Both the position numbers and the translations under genes were made by a program. This document shows, one piece after another, positions 1-9,069 of a stretch of 64,000 nucleotides of DNA. Where the stretch lies: contig NZ_FNOR01000013.1 in assembly GCF_900107095.1 (NCBI RefSeq), forward strand, positions 1 to 64,000, written 5' to 3'. Position 1 is the stretch's first letter. Every line of letters begins with the position of its first letter. Under the pieces are notes generated by a model, which worked only from the letters and a program-made list of their open reading frames with translations, made no database searches and was not told where the DNA came from. The DNA is from Collimonas sp. OK242 (GTDB lineage: Bacteria > Pseudomonadota > Gammaproteobacteria > Burkholderiales > Burkholderiaceae_D).

Positions 1-77
1 CGCGTCGTTCTCAACGGGAGGCGAACTATAGCAACCCTCCCCCGCCCCCGCAAGTACTTTGTTAAAAATATTTCGAT
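1..77. other. Left edge, no gene recognised
   Basis: The first 77 bases lie downstream of the bioC stop codon on the minus strand. They contain a C-rich stretch near 36-50 and then an AT-rich stretch. I see no ORF, hairpin or RNA gene here, but the window edge may cut a feature. Confidence 0.4.
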
Positions 78-1022
78 TTACTTCTTTTTACCCAAATCCC
101 ACTGCACGATAGACTCGCCGCCGCTAGTAGTTTTGGGCACCGGCCGGAATGCATGGCCGTAGATAATTTCAAAGGTGAGCGGCAATTTACCGTCCGGGCG
201 GCGCGTAGCTTCCAGTGCGGCCTTGATGCTAGCCCCGGCGGCGCGTCCTAACAAGCCACGGCCGCGCGTCGCCAATGGGTTACCGCCCCAGGCGCGGACA
301 TCGGCCAGCAATTTCTCCACCGTGTCATAAGTCACGGTAATGGTCTCCATATCCATGACCGGCGTCGAGAAGCCGGCATTGACCAGCATGTCGCCAAAAT
401 CATGCATATCGACGAACGGTAATACATGCGCGCCATTATCAATGGCCGCAAACGCATTGCGCAGTTCTTTAAAGGTGTCCGGGCCGAAGCAAGAGAACAT
501 CAGCAAGCCGTCCACTCTTAATATACGACGCCATTCGGCGAACACGCGATCCGGCTGCGGATGCCAGTGCAGGGCCAGGTTGGACCAGACCAGATCCACC
601 GCGCCCGGCGCCAATGGCAGCTGGGCGAAATCGCCGCACACCAGGGCCGATGCCAGCTCGTCGCTTTTGCCGGTGAATGGCAACCACTTCTTCAACAGGC
701 GATTGACCGATAGCTGCGCCGTCCGACGTTGCTCTTTTGCTATCAGCAGCATGGCGGCGGACGCATCCAGGCCAATAATGGCGGCTTCGCTGAAGCGCTG
801 CTGCAATGTATATATATCCGGGCCGGCGCCACAGCCGGCATCCAGCACCCGTTGCGGCTCAAGTTTCACCAAAGCAAGACGCTCGTGCATGCGGCTGGAA
901 ATTTCGCGACGCATGAACTCGGATTCGCGTACCAGCGCAGGCTGTGCAAATAGTTGGCGTACCCGGCGCAAATCGATAGGCGCACTTTGACTAGTTTCGA
1001 GAGGAGGGAGTGAGGTAGGCAT
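78..1022 (-). CDS. bioC: Malonyl-ACP O-methyltransferase BioC-like
   Basis: Class I SAM-dependent methyltransferase of 314 aa. BioC methylates the free carboxyl of malonyl-ACP so that the fatty acid pathway can build the pimeloyl chain of biotin. The SAM-binding glycine motif DAGCGAG is at about residues 61-67, followed by SNLALHW near the usual acceptor motif. The frame stays open to 1139, but that would overlap comF on the other strand, and the peptide MPTSLPPLE fits a natural start. No other biotin gene is in the window, so a generic methyltransferase role is possible. It is divergent from comF. Confidence 0.78.
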   Translation of the reverse strand: MPTSLPPLETSQSAPIDLRRVRQLFAQPALVRESEFMRREISSRMHERLALVKLEPQRVLDAGCGAGPDIYTLQQRFSEAAIIGLDASAAMLLIAKEQRRTAQLSVNRLLKKWLPFTGKSDELASALVCGDFAQLPLAPGAVDLVWSNLALHWHPQPDRVFAEWRRILRVDGLLMFSCFGPDTFKELRNAFAAIDNGAHVLPFVDMHDFGDMLVNAGFSTPVMDMETITVTYDTVEKLLADVRAWGGNPLATRGRGLLGRAAGASIKAALEATRRPDGKLPLTFEIIYGHAFRPVPKTTSGGESIVQWDLGKKK

Positions 1023-1073
1023 CGGAATCCGGCAAGTGAGATGAAATGCGATAATCGCCAGTAGTTTACACGC

Positions 1074-1916
1074 TTGAATGCCTGTAGGCTGGGAGTGCCG
1101 CCATCCTTCTCTCCCACACCTGACAAGAACGAGACTCACCCTTTGCCATTTCCCCAGCTACGCCATTGGCCACAACTGCAACTTGCCCGTATCCTGGCGA
1201 GCATGCCGTCGTGCTGCGCGTTGTGCAATCAAAGCGGCAAGCGCATTATTTGCGAAGGCTGCAACCAGCATTACTTTTCCGATTGCCCGCCGCGCTGCAG
1301 GCAATGTGCGAATCCGCTTCCCCGGCTCAACGGTCCCGGTCCCGGTCCCGCACTATGCGGCAATTGTTTGAAACGACCCCGTGCCTTCGATGCCACCATC
1401 GTGGCCTGCGACTATGCGGCGCCAACCGATCAGTTGATTCTCGCGCTAAAATTCGGTGGACGGCTGGCGTTGGCGCCGATGTTTGCACAAATGCTACGCG
1501 ATGTGATACTGCTCCAGGCAAGCAGCGCTCAACCGACGCTATCGGCGGACTTGCCTGATATCCTGACAGCGGTACCGCTCAGCGCGCAACGGTTGCAGCA
1601 GCGCGGTTTCAATCAGGCTTTGGAGATAGCCAAGCCCCTGGCACCTATGCTCGGGCTTAATTTGCAACACGGACTGCTGCTGCGGCAGCGCGACACACCG
1701 CCCCAATCTCAAGTGCCGGAACTGGAGCAGCGACGTCGCAACCTGCGCCAGGCGTTTGCCGTGCCGCCTGCAGCCATGCAATACATACACGGCCGCCACA
1801 TAGGCGTGGTCGACGATGTCATGACCAGCGGCGAGACATTGCACGCACTGGCAACGACGCTACGCCGGCATGGCGCACGGCGCATCACCAATTTCGTGTT
1901 CGCCAGGACGCCATAG
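1074..1916 (+). CDS. comF: ComF family phosphoribosyltransferase-like protein
   Basis: 280 aa in this frame. An N-terminal zinc-finger region with paired cysteines (CALC, CEGC, CRQC, CGNC) is followed by a type I phosphoribosyltransferase fold whose PRPP loop reads VVDDVMTSGET near the C-terminus. ComF proteins are needed for DNA uptake in competence, probably moving single-stranded DNA inwards. No ribosome site precedes the first ATG; starts at 1143 (TTG) or 1203 (ATG, just before the first Cys pair) are equally possible. Divergent from bioC, an order common in Burkholderiales. Confidence 0.85.
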   Translation: MNACRLGVPPSFSPTPDKNETHPLPFPQLRHWPQLQLARILASMPSCCALCNQSGKRIICEGCNQHYFSDCPPRCRQCANPLPRLNGPGPGPALCGNCLKRPRAFDATIVACDYAAPTDQLILALKFGGRLALAPMFAQMLRDVILLQASSAQPTLSADLPDILTAVPLSAQRLQQRGFNQALEIAKPLAPMLGLNLQHGLLLRQRDTPPQSQVPELEQRRRNLRQAFAVPPAAMQYIHGRHIGVVDDVMTSGETLHALATTLRRHGARRITNFVFARTP

Positions 1917-1981
1917 CTATCCTGGCGATCCATTATCTCGATCTGCCATCTCTATCTGTTACCTATATAAGGAGAATCAAG

Positions 1982-2464
1982 TTGTTCCATGTCGTATTGG
2001 TTGAACCGGAAATCCCGCCGAATACCGGCAACATCATCCGCCTGTGCGCCAATACCGGCGCGCAATTGCATTTGATCGAACCGCTCGGCTTTCCACTGGA
2101 CGACAGCAAAATGCGCAGGGCCGGCCTGGATTACCACGACTACGCCACCATGCAGGTGCATGCCAACTGGAACGCCTTCGTCGCCAGCATGCGTGCTGCC
2201 GGCAACTACCATCCCAGCCGCATGTTTGCCATGACCACGCACGGCTCGACGCCATTTGCCAATCTCCAGTTCCAGGCAGGCGACGTATTTGTGTTTGGCT
2301 CGGAGACCCGCGGCCTCGATCCGGCCTTGCGCGAATCATTTGCGGCTTCGCAACGGATCCGCTTGCCGATGCGGCCGGATAATCGCAGCTTGAATCTATC
2401 CAATACCGTGGCAGTCGTGGTGTACGAGGCCTGGCGCCAAAATGGTTATAGCGGCGGAGCCTGA
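1982..2464 (+). CDS. trmL: tRNA (cytidine(34)-2'-O)-methyltransferase TrmL
   Basis: SPOUT-fold methyltransferase of 160 aa, which is the family's usual length. TrmL 2'-O-methylates the wobble base of certain leucine tRNAs. The NTGN motif at about residues 13-16, the SETRGLD loop and the C-terminal knot motif RSLNLSN are all visible. The start is a TTG at 1982: an AAGGAG ribosome site at 1969-1974 lies seven bases upstream, and the peptide MFHVVLVEPEIPPNTGN matches the family's beginning. There is no ATG at this position. Confidence 0.93.
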   Translation: MFHVVLVEPEIPPNTGNIIRLCANTGAQLHLIEPLGFPLDDSKMRRAGLDYHDYATMQVHANWNAFVASMRAAGNYHPSRMFAMTTHGSTPFANLQFQAGDVFVFGSETRGLDPALRESFAASQRIRLPMRPDNRSLNLSNTVAVVVYEAWRQNGYSGGA

Positions 2465-2613
2465 GCAGGTTTCCCTTGGTAAAGGAACAATCAGGCCGCG
2501 ATTGCTATAATCCATCGTCTTGCAAATAGGCATGATGTTTCCCGAGTCGCCCGTGAAAAAACCAGCCCCACTATCTGCCTTTGGCATTTACCTAATTTAA
2601 TCGAAGGATCATC

Positions 2614-3090
2614 ATGTCTTTACGTTCCATTTCCCTGTTTCTCTGCACTCTCGCTATCAGCGTTACCGCTCATGCCCACGAGTACGACCTCGGCAGCCTG
2701 CACATCGGCCATCCCTATGCGCGCGCCACTGTCCCGGGCCAGCCTGGCGGCGGTGCGTTTCTGAGTATCGAGAACAAGGGCAAAGAAGCAGACAAACTGA
2801 TCGGCGTCAGCTCATCGGTCGCCAAGAGCACTGAGATCCACACCATGGCTATGGATGGCAATCTCATGAAAATGCGCGAAGTCGGCGCGATCGATCTGCC
2901 GCCGGCAAGCACCGTCGACATGAAACCGGGCCACGGTTACCACGTCATGCTGATCGGCCTGAACCAGCCATTGAAGGCCGGCGACAAATTCCCGCTGACT
3001 CTGACCTTCCAGAAAGCCGGCAAGATCGAAGTGTCGGTAGTCGTCACCGATCTGAGCGGCAAATCAGCCGAAGCGGCGCATCAACATTAA
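2614..3090 (+). CDS. Periplasmic copper chaperone, PCu(A)C family
   Basis: 158 aa with a cleavable signal peptide (hydrophobic to about residue 20, ending AHAHEY). The fold belongs to the PCu(A)C group, which carries Cu(I) in the periplasm, often to cytochrome oxidase CuA sites. The copper ligands are recognisable as H76, M87 and H110-x-M112. An AAGGAT-like ribosome site precedes the ATG. The C-terminus is His-containing (AAHQH). It stands alone, closed by a strong hairpin terminator at 3108-3140. No oxidase genes are nearby, so its client cannot be read from context. Confidence 0.85.
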   Translation: MSLRSISLFLCTLAISVTAHAHEYDLGSLHIGHPYARATVPGQPGGGAFLSIENKGKEADKLIGVSSSVAKSTEIHTMAMDGNLMKMREVGAIDLPPASTVDMKPGHGYHVMLIGLNQPLKAGDKFPLTLTFQKAGKIEVSVVVTDLSGKSAEAAHQH

Positions 3091-3107
3091 ATACAAACGG
3101 TTTCTGC

Positions 3108-3140
3108 AATGAAAAAGCGCGGAATCCGCGCTTTTTCATT
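3108..3140. terminator. Bidirectional intrinsic terminator between copper chaperone gene and rfaE2
   Basis: A perfect 15-bp stem, AATGAAAAAGCGCGG (3108-3122) pairing with 3126-3140, closes a three-base loop. The outer A and T runs make it a terminator in both directions, which suits the convergent flanking genes. Confidence 0.9.
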
Positions 3141-3159
3141 GCCCAGCTGATCGTGAAGA

Positions 3160-3639
3160 TCAAGCGCCTTGCCGCACCTTGTCCAGCAATTTGCTGGTCG
3201 AACGATCATGGGCAAACGGGATCGCGACTACCTGGCCGCCATACGCCAGTACGGCCTGGCCTTCCGGAATCGCATCCATCTGATAGTCGCCGCCTTTGAC
3301 GTACACCCCCGGCTGCGCCTCCCGCACCACTTCCAGCGCCGTATCTTCGTCAAATTCGACCACCAGGCTGACCGCTTCCAGCGCCGCCAATACGGCCATG
3401 CGGTCGGCACAGATATTGATCGGCCGGTCGTCGCCCTTGCCCAGGCGCTTGACCGAGGCATCGGTATTCACCGCCACCACCAGCGACGCGCCTTGTTCAC
3501 GCGCCTGCGCCAGATAGGTGACATGGCCGCGATGCAGGATATCGAATACGCCATTGGTCAACACCACCGGCTGCGGCAAAGCAGCAACGCGGGCTTTCAA
3601 TTCAGCACGGGTACAAAGCTTGGTTTCAAATTTAGGCAT
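3160..3639 (-). CDS. rfaE2: D-glycero-beta-D-manno-heptose 1-phosphate adenylyltransferase
   Basis: 159 aa, matching the stand-alone C-terminal half of HldE. It activates heptose 1-phosphate to ADP-heptose for the lipopolysaccharide inner core. The nucleotidyltransferase signature is clear: GVFDILHRGH with the HxGH motif at 36-39, and the family-typical YVKGGDY and DRSTSK segments. The kinase domain (RfaE1) is absent here, as is usual in betaproteobacteria where the two activities are separate genes. Convergent with the copper chaperone. Confidence 0.92.
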   Translation of the reverse strand: MPKFETKLCTRAELKARVAALPQPVVLTNGVFDILHRGHVTYLAQAREQGASLVVAVNTDASVKRLGKGDDRPINICADRMAVLAALEAVSLVVEFDEDTALEVVREAQPGVYVKGGDYQMDAIPEGQAVLAYGGQVVAIPFAHDRSTSKLLDKVRQGA

Positions 3640-3679
3640 GGCGAATATAAAGGGTCACAATGAAAAAGCCGCAATAAAA

Positions 3680-3706
3680 AAGCCGCAATACTTGCGCTTG
3701 CGGCTT
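3680..3706 (-). terminator. Intrinsic terminator downstream of the ferritin-like gene
   Basis: Read on the minus strand, a 9-bp stem AAGCCGCAA / TTGCGGCTT with a 9-base loop is followed by TTTTATT. A second copy of the arm lies just downstream at 3666-3674, a small duplication. Confidence 0.8.
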
Positions 3707-3763
3707 GGATTCAATCAATTTGCAGCAGTTACAGGCTACGCTAAAAGCTTAGCGTCGTTCACA

Positions 3764-4624
3764 TCAGACTGCTGGAGCTGGGGCCGATGTCAAGGCCAAG
3801 CGGGCGACAACTTCCTTGCGATAGCGGTTCAGTTCTTGCACCGTATCAAAGGTACGCTCAAACAACAACGACATATTGTGCAGGATACGATCGACCACCT
3901 TCTTTTCCCAGACGCCGTCGAATTTGATTTGCTCGTCCAGCCAACGCTCCAGCCACTCCGGATCCGGCAGGCGGCTCTGCACCGTATCGTTCGGGAACAA
4001 CGACTGATTCACGTGCAGATTGGTCGGGTGCAGCGGTTTTTCGGTACGGCGCGCCGAAGCCATCAAGACGCCGATCTTGGCGAATGCGGCAGAAGCGCCG
4101 TCACCCACTTCATTTAAAGCCTTCTTCATGTAGCGCAGGTAAGCGCCGCCGTGACGTGCTTCGTCCTGGCTGATGATCTTGTAAATTTGCTTGATCACCG
4201 GCTCGGTATGCCAATCGGAGGCGCAACGGTACCAGTGGTTGAGGCGAATCTCGCCGCAGAAATGCATCATCAGCGTTTCCAGCGGCGGCGCCGGGTCGAA
4301 TTCGAAACGGACCTTGTCCAGCTCCGCTTCAGTCGGCACCAGTTCGGGCCGGAAACGGCGCAGATATTCCATCAACACCAGGGAATGCTTCTGTTCTTCA
4401 AAAAACCATACCGACATGAACGCGCAAAAATCGCTGTCGCCGTGGTTATCGCGCAGGAACATCTCGGTTGCAGGCAGCGCCGACCATTCCGTAATCGCAT
4501 TCATACGAATAGTTTGAGCTTGTTCGTCGGACAGCTGGGTGGCATCAAACTTGTCCCATGGAATATCGGTCTCCATGTTCCAGCGGACTTGTTCAAGCGA
4601 TTTAAACAGTTCTGGATACAGCAT
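3764..4624 (-). CDS. Ferritin-like diiron protein (desaturase/AurF-type fold)
   Basis: 286 aa. Two ExxH iron-binding motifs, E77-Q-K-H80 and E155-A-R-H158, with additional acidic residues (E46 or E54, E125), make a four-helix diiron site of the ferritin/acyl-ACP desaturase/AurF type. Such proteins bind two irons and activate oxygen; the substrate cannot be told. The start at 4624 was chosen because TTAAGG lies six bases upstream, whereas the longer reading needs a TTG at 4639. A terminator follows at 3680-3706. PhaM is encoded upstream on the same strand, 253 bases away. Confidence 0.75.
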   Translation of the reverse strand: MLYPELFKSLEQVRWNMETDIPWDKFDATQLSDEQAQTIRMNAITEWSALPATEMFLRDNHGDSDFCAFMSVWFFEEQKHSLVLMEYLRRFRPELVPTEAELDKVRFEFDPAPPLETLMMHFCGEIRLNHWYRCASDWHTEPVIKQIYKIISQDEARHGGAYLRYMKKALNEVGDGASAAFAKIGVLMASARRTEKPLHPTNLHVNQSLFPNDTVQSRLPDPEWLERWLDEQIKFDGVWEKKVVDRILHNMSLLFERTFDTVQELNRYRKEVVARLALTSAPAPAV

Positions 4625-4877
4625 ACATACCTTAAGCAAGTGAGTTAACTATTCGATTTTACCAAGAAATTGTTACAAGCCCGTTTTTAAACCGGCAGGC
4701 GGCTGTGTTTTTGCCAAAAACCATACTAAAACCATAATAAAATTAAGTTATCACTTAGAGTTTTTCATCCAGGCACCGATCTTTAATCATTGCACTTATC
4801 CGGCGCTAGTCAAGCTGGCGAAGTAAGCGCAGCTTGACTAATTGACACTTCCCGCTGGCATGAAAGCAATGCCGCGA
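4625..4877. other. AT-rich intergenic region, promoter of the ferritin-like gene
   Basis: 253 bases between the phaM stop and the ferritin-like start. The 4690-4790 part is AT-rich and probably holds the minus-strand promoter. I see no small ORF or strong hairpin. Confidence 0.4.
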
Positions 4878-5582
4878 TTATTTTGAAACAAACTTGGCTT
4901 TGCTTGCGCGCGTTGCTGCCTTGCCGCCGGCGACGGAGTTGTTCTTTTTTCCAGCGGGCTTCGACTCTGCGCCGCTGTTTGCCTTGCTACGCGGTTTGAC
5001 TGCCGGCTTTGCCTGCGCTGGAGTTTTAGTCGGCATGACCATTTTTTCAGCAGCAACCACGCTATCGACTGCTTGCTTGAATTGATTCTGCAATAAATCC
5101 CACCACGCATTGGAATTCCCCAACGAGGATTCAGCGGCGTCGCTTGCGGTTGATGGGATTTCAACTGCGGCTTTAGTTTCAGCATCGGCCACCGGCTGCG
5201 CGGTTTGGGTTGACGGGGCAGAAGCTTCTTGCGCCGGACTCGTAAATGAAAACGGGAAACCTGACGGCATCGCCCATGCACTCGCTGCAGACTCGGCGCC
5301 GCCTTGATTCTGAGCGCTGGTCTGATTGACGGCTGCCATTGCCTGCAACGCAGAAATAGTCGCGCTTTGCACTTCCAGTGCCTGTATGGTGGTGCGCAAC
5401 ATGTTCAGGTTAAGGTTCAGCCAGGATTCGACTGCCTTCAGGTCAGTGATTTTCTTGTTGATTTCTTCCACCGACAGTGTGGGGACAACCATCCCCGGCA
5501 CGCCCAGGCCGCCCCACATTTTCTTGATGAATTCGAGACTATCCTGCATTGCATCGGCTCCTGGAATATTTGAACTGCTCAT
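4878..5582 (-). CDS. phaM: PHA granule regulatory protein PhaM
   Basis: 234 aa. The N-terminal part (SLEFIKKMWG, then a helix rich in Leu and Asn) is the conserved PhaM region, which in Ralstonia activates the PHB synthase PhaC and attaches granules to the nucleoid. The last 50 residues are Lys/Ala/Pro-rich (TKTPAQAKPAVKPRSK and onwards), resembling a histone tail and matching the DNA-binding end of known PhaM. The middle is low-complexity Ala/Ser/Gln. It implies that the organism stores polyhydroxybutyrate, though no pha synthesis gene is in the window. Confidence 0.85.
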   Translation of the reverse strand: MSSSNIPGADAMQDSLEFIKKMWGGLGVPGMVVPTLSVEEINKKITDLKAVESWLNLNLNMLRTTIQALEVQSATISALQAMAAVNQTSAQNQGGAESAASAWAMPSGFPFSFTSPAQEASAPSTQTAQPVADAETKAAVEIPSTASDAAESSLGNSNAWWDLLQNQFKQAVDSVVAAEKMVMPTKTPAQAKPAVKPRSKANSGAESKPAGKKNNSVAGGKAATRASKAKFVSK

Positions 5583-5631
5583 CGCACATCTCCTTCAGGG
5601 TAATCCACGCGACAGAATAAAATCTCCGGCG

Positions 5632-6939
5632 TCAGGGGCGCTGCATCTTGCACGTATTGGCTAGGGCCGTCGCTGCCGGCGCCAGGTAACGCTCGGTCTT
5701 GAAACCATAGCCGCTACCTTCATTATCAAACCGGATACCGCCATCGGCAAGCTTTTGCATTACGGCGACATACAAGGGTTGTATCAATTGATGATCGCTG
5801 GCGCGCATGCTGGCTTCATGGAACTTGCTCTTGTACTGCGCTCCTTCCAGCGCGCGTGCAACGGCACCCGCATCTGTCGTTTGCGCCTTCTCGATTGCGG
5901 TCACCAACATGTCGATCATGACATCCATGCGCAAAAACAGATAGTCATCTTTCGGCTGCGGATAACGTTGGCGGAAATTTTGGTAGAACGCATCGCTGGC
6001 AGCATTGCCGTCGACAGCGTTCGGATGCCACTCGGCGACGGCGCGCACCGTGCCTACGCCAGCATCGCCGATTGCCGCCGGCGCGCCCAGGCTATTGGCG
6101 TAAAAAGTATAGAACTTGAGATGCAGGCCAGCCTCTTTGGCGGCTTTCACCAGCAAGGTCAGGTCGTTGCCCCAATTGCCGGTGACTACCGTATCGGCGC
6201 CGCTGGCGCGAATTTTGGCAATGTAGGGGGCAAAATCCTTTACCTTGCCGATCGGATGCAATTCGTCGCCGACAATCCTGATATCCGGCCGTGCCGCCTG
6301 CAGCTGTTGACGCGCAGCCTTGGCGACCTGCTGGCCGAAGCTGTAGTCCTGGCCGATCAGGTAAACGCTTTTTGCCTGGCTGTCGCTTTTGATAACATCT
6401 ACCAGTGCGCGCATGCGCATGTCGGCGTTGGCGTCAAAACGAAAATGCCAGAAACTGCACTTTTCATTGGTCAATGCCGGATCGACTGCCGAATAGTTCA
6501 GGAACAAGACACGATTGTCCGGAGTCCGGGCATTGTGTTTGTTGATGGCTTCGACCAGCGCTCCGGCAACTGCAGAGCTATTGCCCTCCAACACGAACGG
6601 GATTTTCTGGTCGGTCAATTGCTTGAGCTGCAATAACGCGTCCTCTACCCCTTGTTTGTTATCGAACACGCTCAGGTTCAGGAGATGCCTGCCGTCCGGT
6701 AAGCGCACGCCGCCGCGCGCATTGACCTGCTCCACCGCAAACCGGATATTGCGTTCCACGGCTTCACCGGCATTGGCGAAGGGACCCGACATGCCCTCGA
6801 TCATGCCAAGCCGAATCGGCGCCAACTTGGCCGCTGCCGGTGCGGTAGCCGGAGCGGCAAATGCGATCGGCGTCATGGCGCCCATGGCCAGCGTGCATGC
6901 CAGCGAGGTGCTGACGACGTGATGGTATCGATGCTGCAT
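5632..6939 (-). CDS. Periplasmic substrate-binding protein, branched-chain amino acid ABC transporter type
   Basis: 435 aa with a signal peptide ending around AFAAPA (residues 28-31). The body is a Peripla_BP_6/LivJ-type fold: LGMIEGMSGPFANAGE near the start and a characteristic GQDYSFGQQ segment midway. These proteins capture branched-chain amino acids, amides or aromatic acids for a LivHMGF importer. No permease or ATPase gene adjoins it, so it is an orphan receptor and its ligand is unknown. Confidence 0.85.
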   Translation of the reverse strand: MQHRYHHVVSTSLACTLAMGAMTPIAFAAPATAPAAAKLAPIRLGMIEGMSGPFANAGEAVERNIRFAVEQVNARGGVRLPDGRHLLNLSVFDNKQGVEDALLQLKQLTDQKIPFVLEGNSSAVAGALVEAINKHNARTPDNRVLFLNYSAVDPALTNEKCSFWHFRFDANADMRMRALVDVIKSDSQAKSVYLIGQDYSFGQQVAKAARQQLQAARPDIRIVGDELHPIGKVKDFAPYIAKIRASGADTVVTGNWGNDLTLLVKAAKEAGLHLKFYTFYANSLGAPAAIGDAGVGTVRAVAEWHPNAVDGNAASDAFYQNFRQRYPQPKDDYLFLRMDVMIDMLVTAIEKAQTTDAGAVARALEGAQYKSKFHEASMRASDHQLIQPLYVAVMQKLADGGIRFDNEGSGYGFKTERYLAPAATALANTCKMQRP

Positions 6940-7043
6940 CGGCGACTATTCTTGTTTGATGTAAATGCAATATTTTACGTGGTTTATCGCCGCCGCCCAC
7001 TCTTGCCCGGATTAATCCCGGCAGATACGTTTACACTATACGA

Positions 7044-8171
7044 ATGTTGTCTTCCTCCGTTCCTCCTTCAATTTCGCGCTATACCTTCTCCAGCCGCCGT
7101 CGATGGCTGTGGGTGTTGCTGCTTACGATGCTGCTGCATTTACTCCTGTTTAGCTGGGGTAGCCGCCAATTCAGGGCGCCGCCGGTCAATCGGCCGGACC
7201 GTCCAATCATCGCCACTATCGTGCCGCTGCCGCCCGTTGAAAAGCCCGTACTGCTGCCGCAAGCGCCCAACCCGAAACCCGATACGCAAACACGTCCCAA
7301 GGCGACGCCAAAACCGCGCCCGGCGCCAGCGCCAGCCGTGGAAGTTCCGGACACACCTATCAGGGAGACTGTTACGCCGCTGGACGACAATGGGCCGACC
7401 GGCCCTGCCGCAACCGGCACAGCTGCGGCAGGCGCAGCCACGGCGCCAGCAACTACGCCGGCGGCGCAGGCAGACGCGACGCCTCCTGCCGGCAAGCACT
7501 ACCAGACCACCCCGCCACCGTCGGCGGAGCTGAAGTACGATGTGGAAGCCTTGCAAAAGGGCCAGAATTATCATGGCGGCGGCAAAATCACCTGGCAAAC
7601 CGATGGCGGCAGTTACACCATCAACGGCGAGGCCGGTGCTTTGTTCATTACCGTTCTCGATTTCAAGAGCGAAGGCGAAATCAACGGCTTTGGCGTGGCG
7701 CCGCTGACTTATACGCAAAAACGTTTCCGCAAGCCCGCCACCCAGACCATTTTTCATCGCGAGCGCAATGCCATCATCTTTTCCTCCTCGCCGAATAGCT
7801 ACCCGCGCAGCGGCGGCGAACAAGACCGCGCCAGCGTGGTCTGGCAACTGGCCAGCATCGGCCGCGGCGACAGCACGCAATTTTCTCCTGGTGCGGTAAT
7901 CGACCTGTTTGTCGCGGGCCCGCTGGATGCCGAAACCTGGCGCATGCAAATCATCGGGCAGGAAAAGATCACGGTTGGCGGCGGCGATCTCGATGCCTGG
8001 CACGTCATTCGCGTGCCACAGGCAGGTTCTCACGAGCAGCGGCTCGATATCTGGCTGGCGCCGCAACAGGATTGGTATCCCGTCAAACTGCGGTTTACCG
8101 AAACCGATGGCGATTATCTGGATATGTCGCTGTCCAAGATGAAACGATTGAATACGGCAGCGGCAAATTGA
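7044..8171 (+). CDS. DUF3108 protein with N-terminal membrane anchor and proline-rich linker
   Basis: 375 aa. A basic N-terminus and one transmembrane helix (about residues 21-35, WVLLLTMLLHLLLFSWG) are followed by a Pro/Lys/Ala-rich stretch to about residue 155, similar in layout to TonB-type periplasm-spanning linkers. The rest is a DUF3108 domain, with the motifs GFGVAPL, SYPRSGGEQDR and DIWLAPQQDWYPVKLRF. The next gene encodes a soluble paralogue. The function of DUF3108 is not known; an envelope role is an inference. Confidence 0.8.
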   Translation: MLSSSVPPSISRYTFSSRRRWLWVLLLTMLLHLLLFSWGSRQFRAPPVNRPDRPIIATIVPLPPVEKPVLLPQAPNPKPDTQTRPKATPKPRPAPAPAVEVPDTPIRETVTPLDDNGPTGPAATGTAAAGAATAPATTPAAQADATPPAGKHYQTTPPPSAELKYDVEALQKGQNYHGGGKITWQTDGGSYTINGEAGALFITVLDFKSEGEINGFGVAPLTYTQKRFRKPATQTIFHRERNAIIFSSSPNSYPRSGGEQDRASVVWQLASIGRGDSTQFSPGAVIDLFVAGPLDAETWRMQIIGQEKITVGGGDLDAWHVIRVPQAGSHEQRLDIWLAPQQDWYPVKLRFTETDGDYLDMSLSKMKRLNTAAAN

Positions 8172-8243
8172 TCTTCCTGCATTACTGAACCACCGAGTCA
8201 CCGAATCAAGCTTTTTGAAAACAGCATCATTTTTTGGAAAACC

Positions 8244-9005
8244 ATGAAATCATCTTTACTCCGACTATCCATGGCCGCCGCACTTTGCTGCAGCATGCTG
8301 ACGGCTTCTGCAGCCACCACCGATCATCCTGCGACCAAGTACAAGATAGACCTGCCGCCATCGGCCGACCTGAGTTATGCGATCCAGGCCAAACAAAGCG
8401 GCATCACGCTCGGTGGCGAAGGCAGCGTCAACTGGCTGGTGGAGGACAAGCACTTCAGCGTCAAGTCGGAAACCCGCGCCATGCTGCTCGGAAAAATCCT
8501 TGAATCTACGAGTGAAGGCGCCATCGACGGCTTTGGCCTGGCGCCTGCCCAATTCGTCAACAAGCGCTTCCGCAGGGAGGCCACCACCACCACTTTCCAT
8601 CGCGATAGCGGCACCATCGGCTTTTCCGAATCCAGCAGCAGTTATCCCTTGAAAGGCGGCGAGCAGGATCGCACCAGCATCATCTGGCAGCTGATTTCGG
8701 TGGCGCGCGCAGCGCCGCAACAGTTCAAGCCGGGGTCGGACTGGACCTTCTTTGTGGCCGGCATGCATGATGCAGAACCATGGACCTTCAAAGTCATCAG
8801 CACTGAAAAAATCAAGACGCCGATGGGCGACCTGGACGCTGTCCATATTTTCAAGGCGCCGCCGCCGGACGCCAAGGATCAGCAGCTCGACATCTGGCTG
8901 GCGCCTTCTCTGGAATGGTATCCGGTGCGCTTGCGGTTTACCGATCCGAACAAGGATTTTGTCGAACAGACCCTGCAGCAGGTAAACAACAAGGCCAGCA
9001 AATAA
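8244..9005 (+). CDS. Secreted DUF3108 protein, paralogue of the preceding gene
   Basis: 253 aa with a signal peptide (hydrophobic to about residue 24, ending ASAATT). The mature protein aligns along its whole length with the C-terminal part of the previous gene: [44 protein letters not shown]. The pair thus arose by duplication, one copy keeping a membrane anchor and proline linker and the other becoming a free periplasmic protein. They are 72 bases apart and probably co-transcribed. Function unknown. Confidence 0.8.
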   Translation: MKSSLLRLSMAAALCCSMLTASAATTDHPATKYKIDLPPSADLSYAIQAKQSGITLGGEGSVNWLVEDKHFSVKSETRAMLLGKILESTSEGAIDGFGLAPAQFVNKRFRREATTTTFHRDSGTIGFSESSSSYPLKGGEQDRTSIIWQLISVARAAPQQFKPGSDWTFFVAGMHDAEPWTFKVISTEKIKTPMGDLDAVHIFKAPPPDAKDQQLDIWLAPSLEWYPVRLRFTDPNKDFVEQTLQQVNNKASK

Positions 9006-9069
9006 TGTAGCAAATATTGTAGTAACTAAGGCATACAATCTCTTCTTGAATCTTTGGACAGTAAATCAT

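Noticed and set aside
9006-9069. preQ1 riboswitch before queC
   Set aside because: A CTAAGG-like piece is present, but the C-rich loop and stem of the preQ1-I type are missing.
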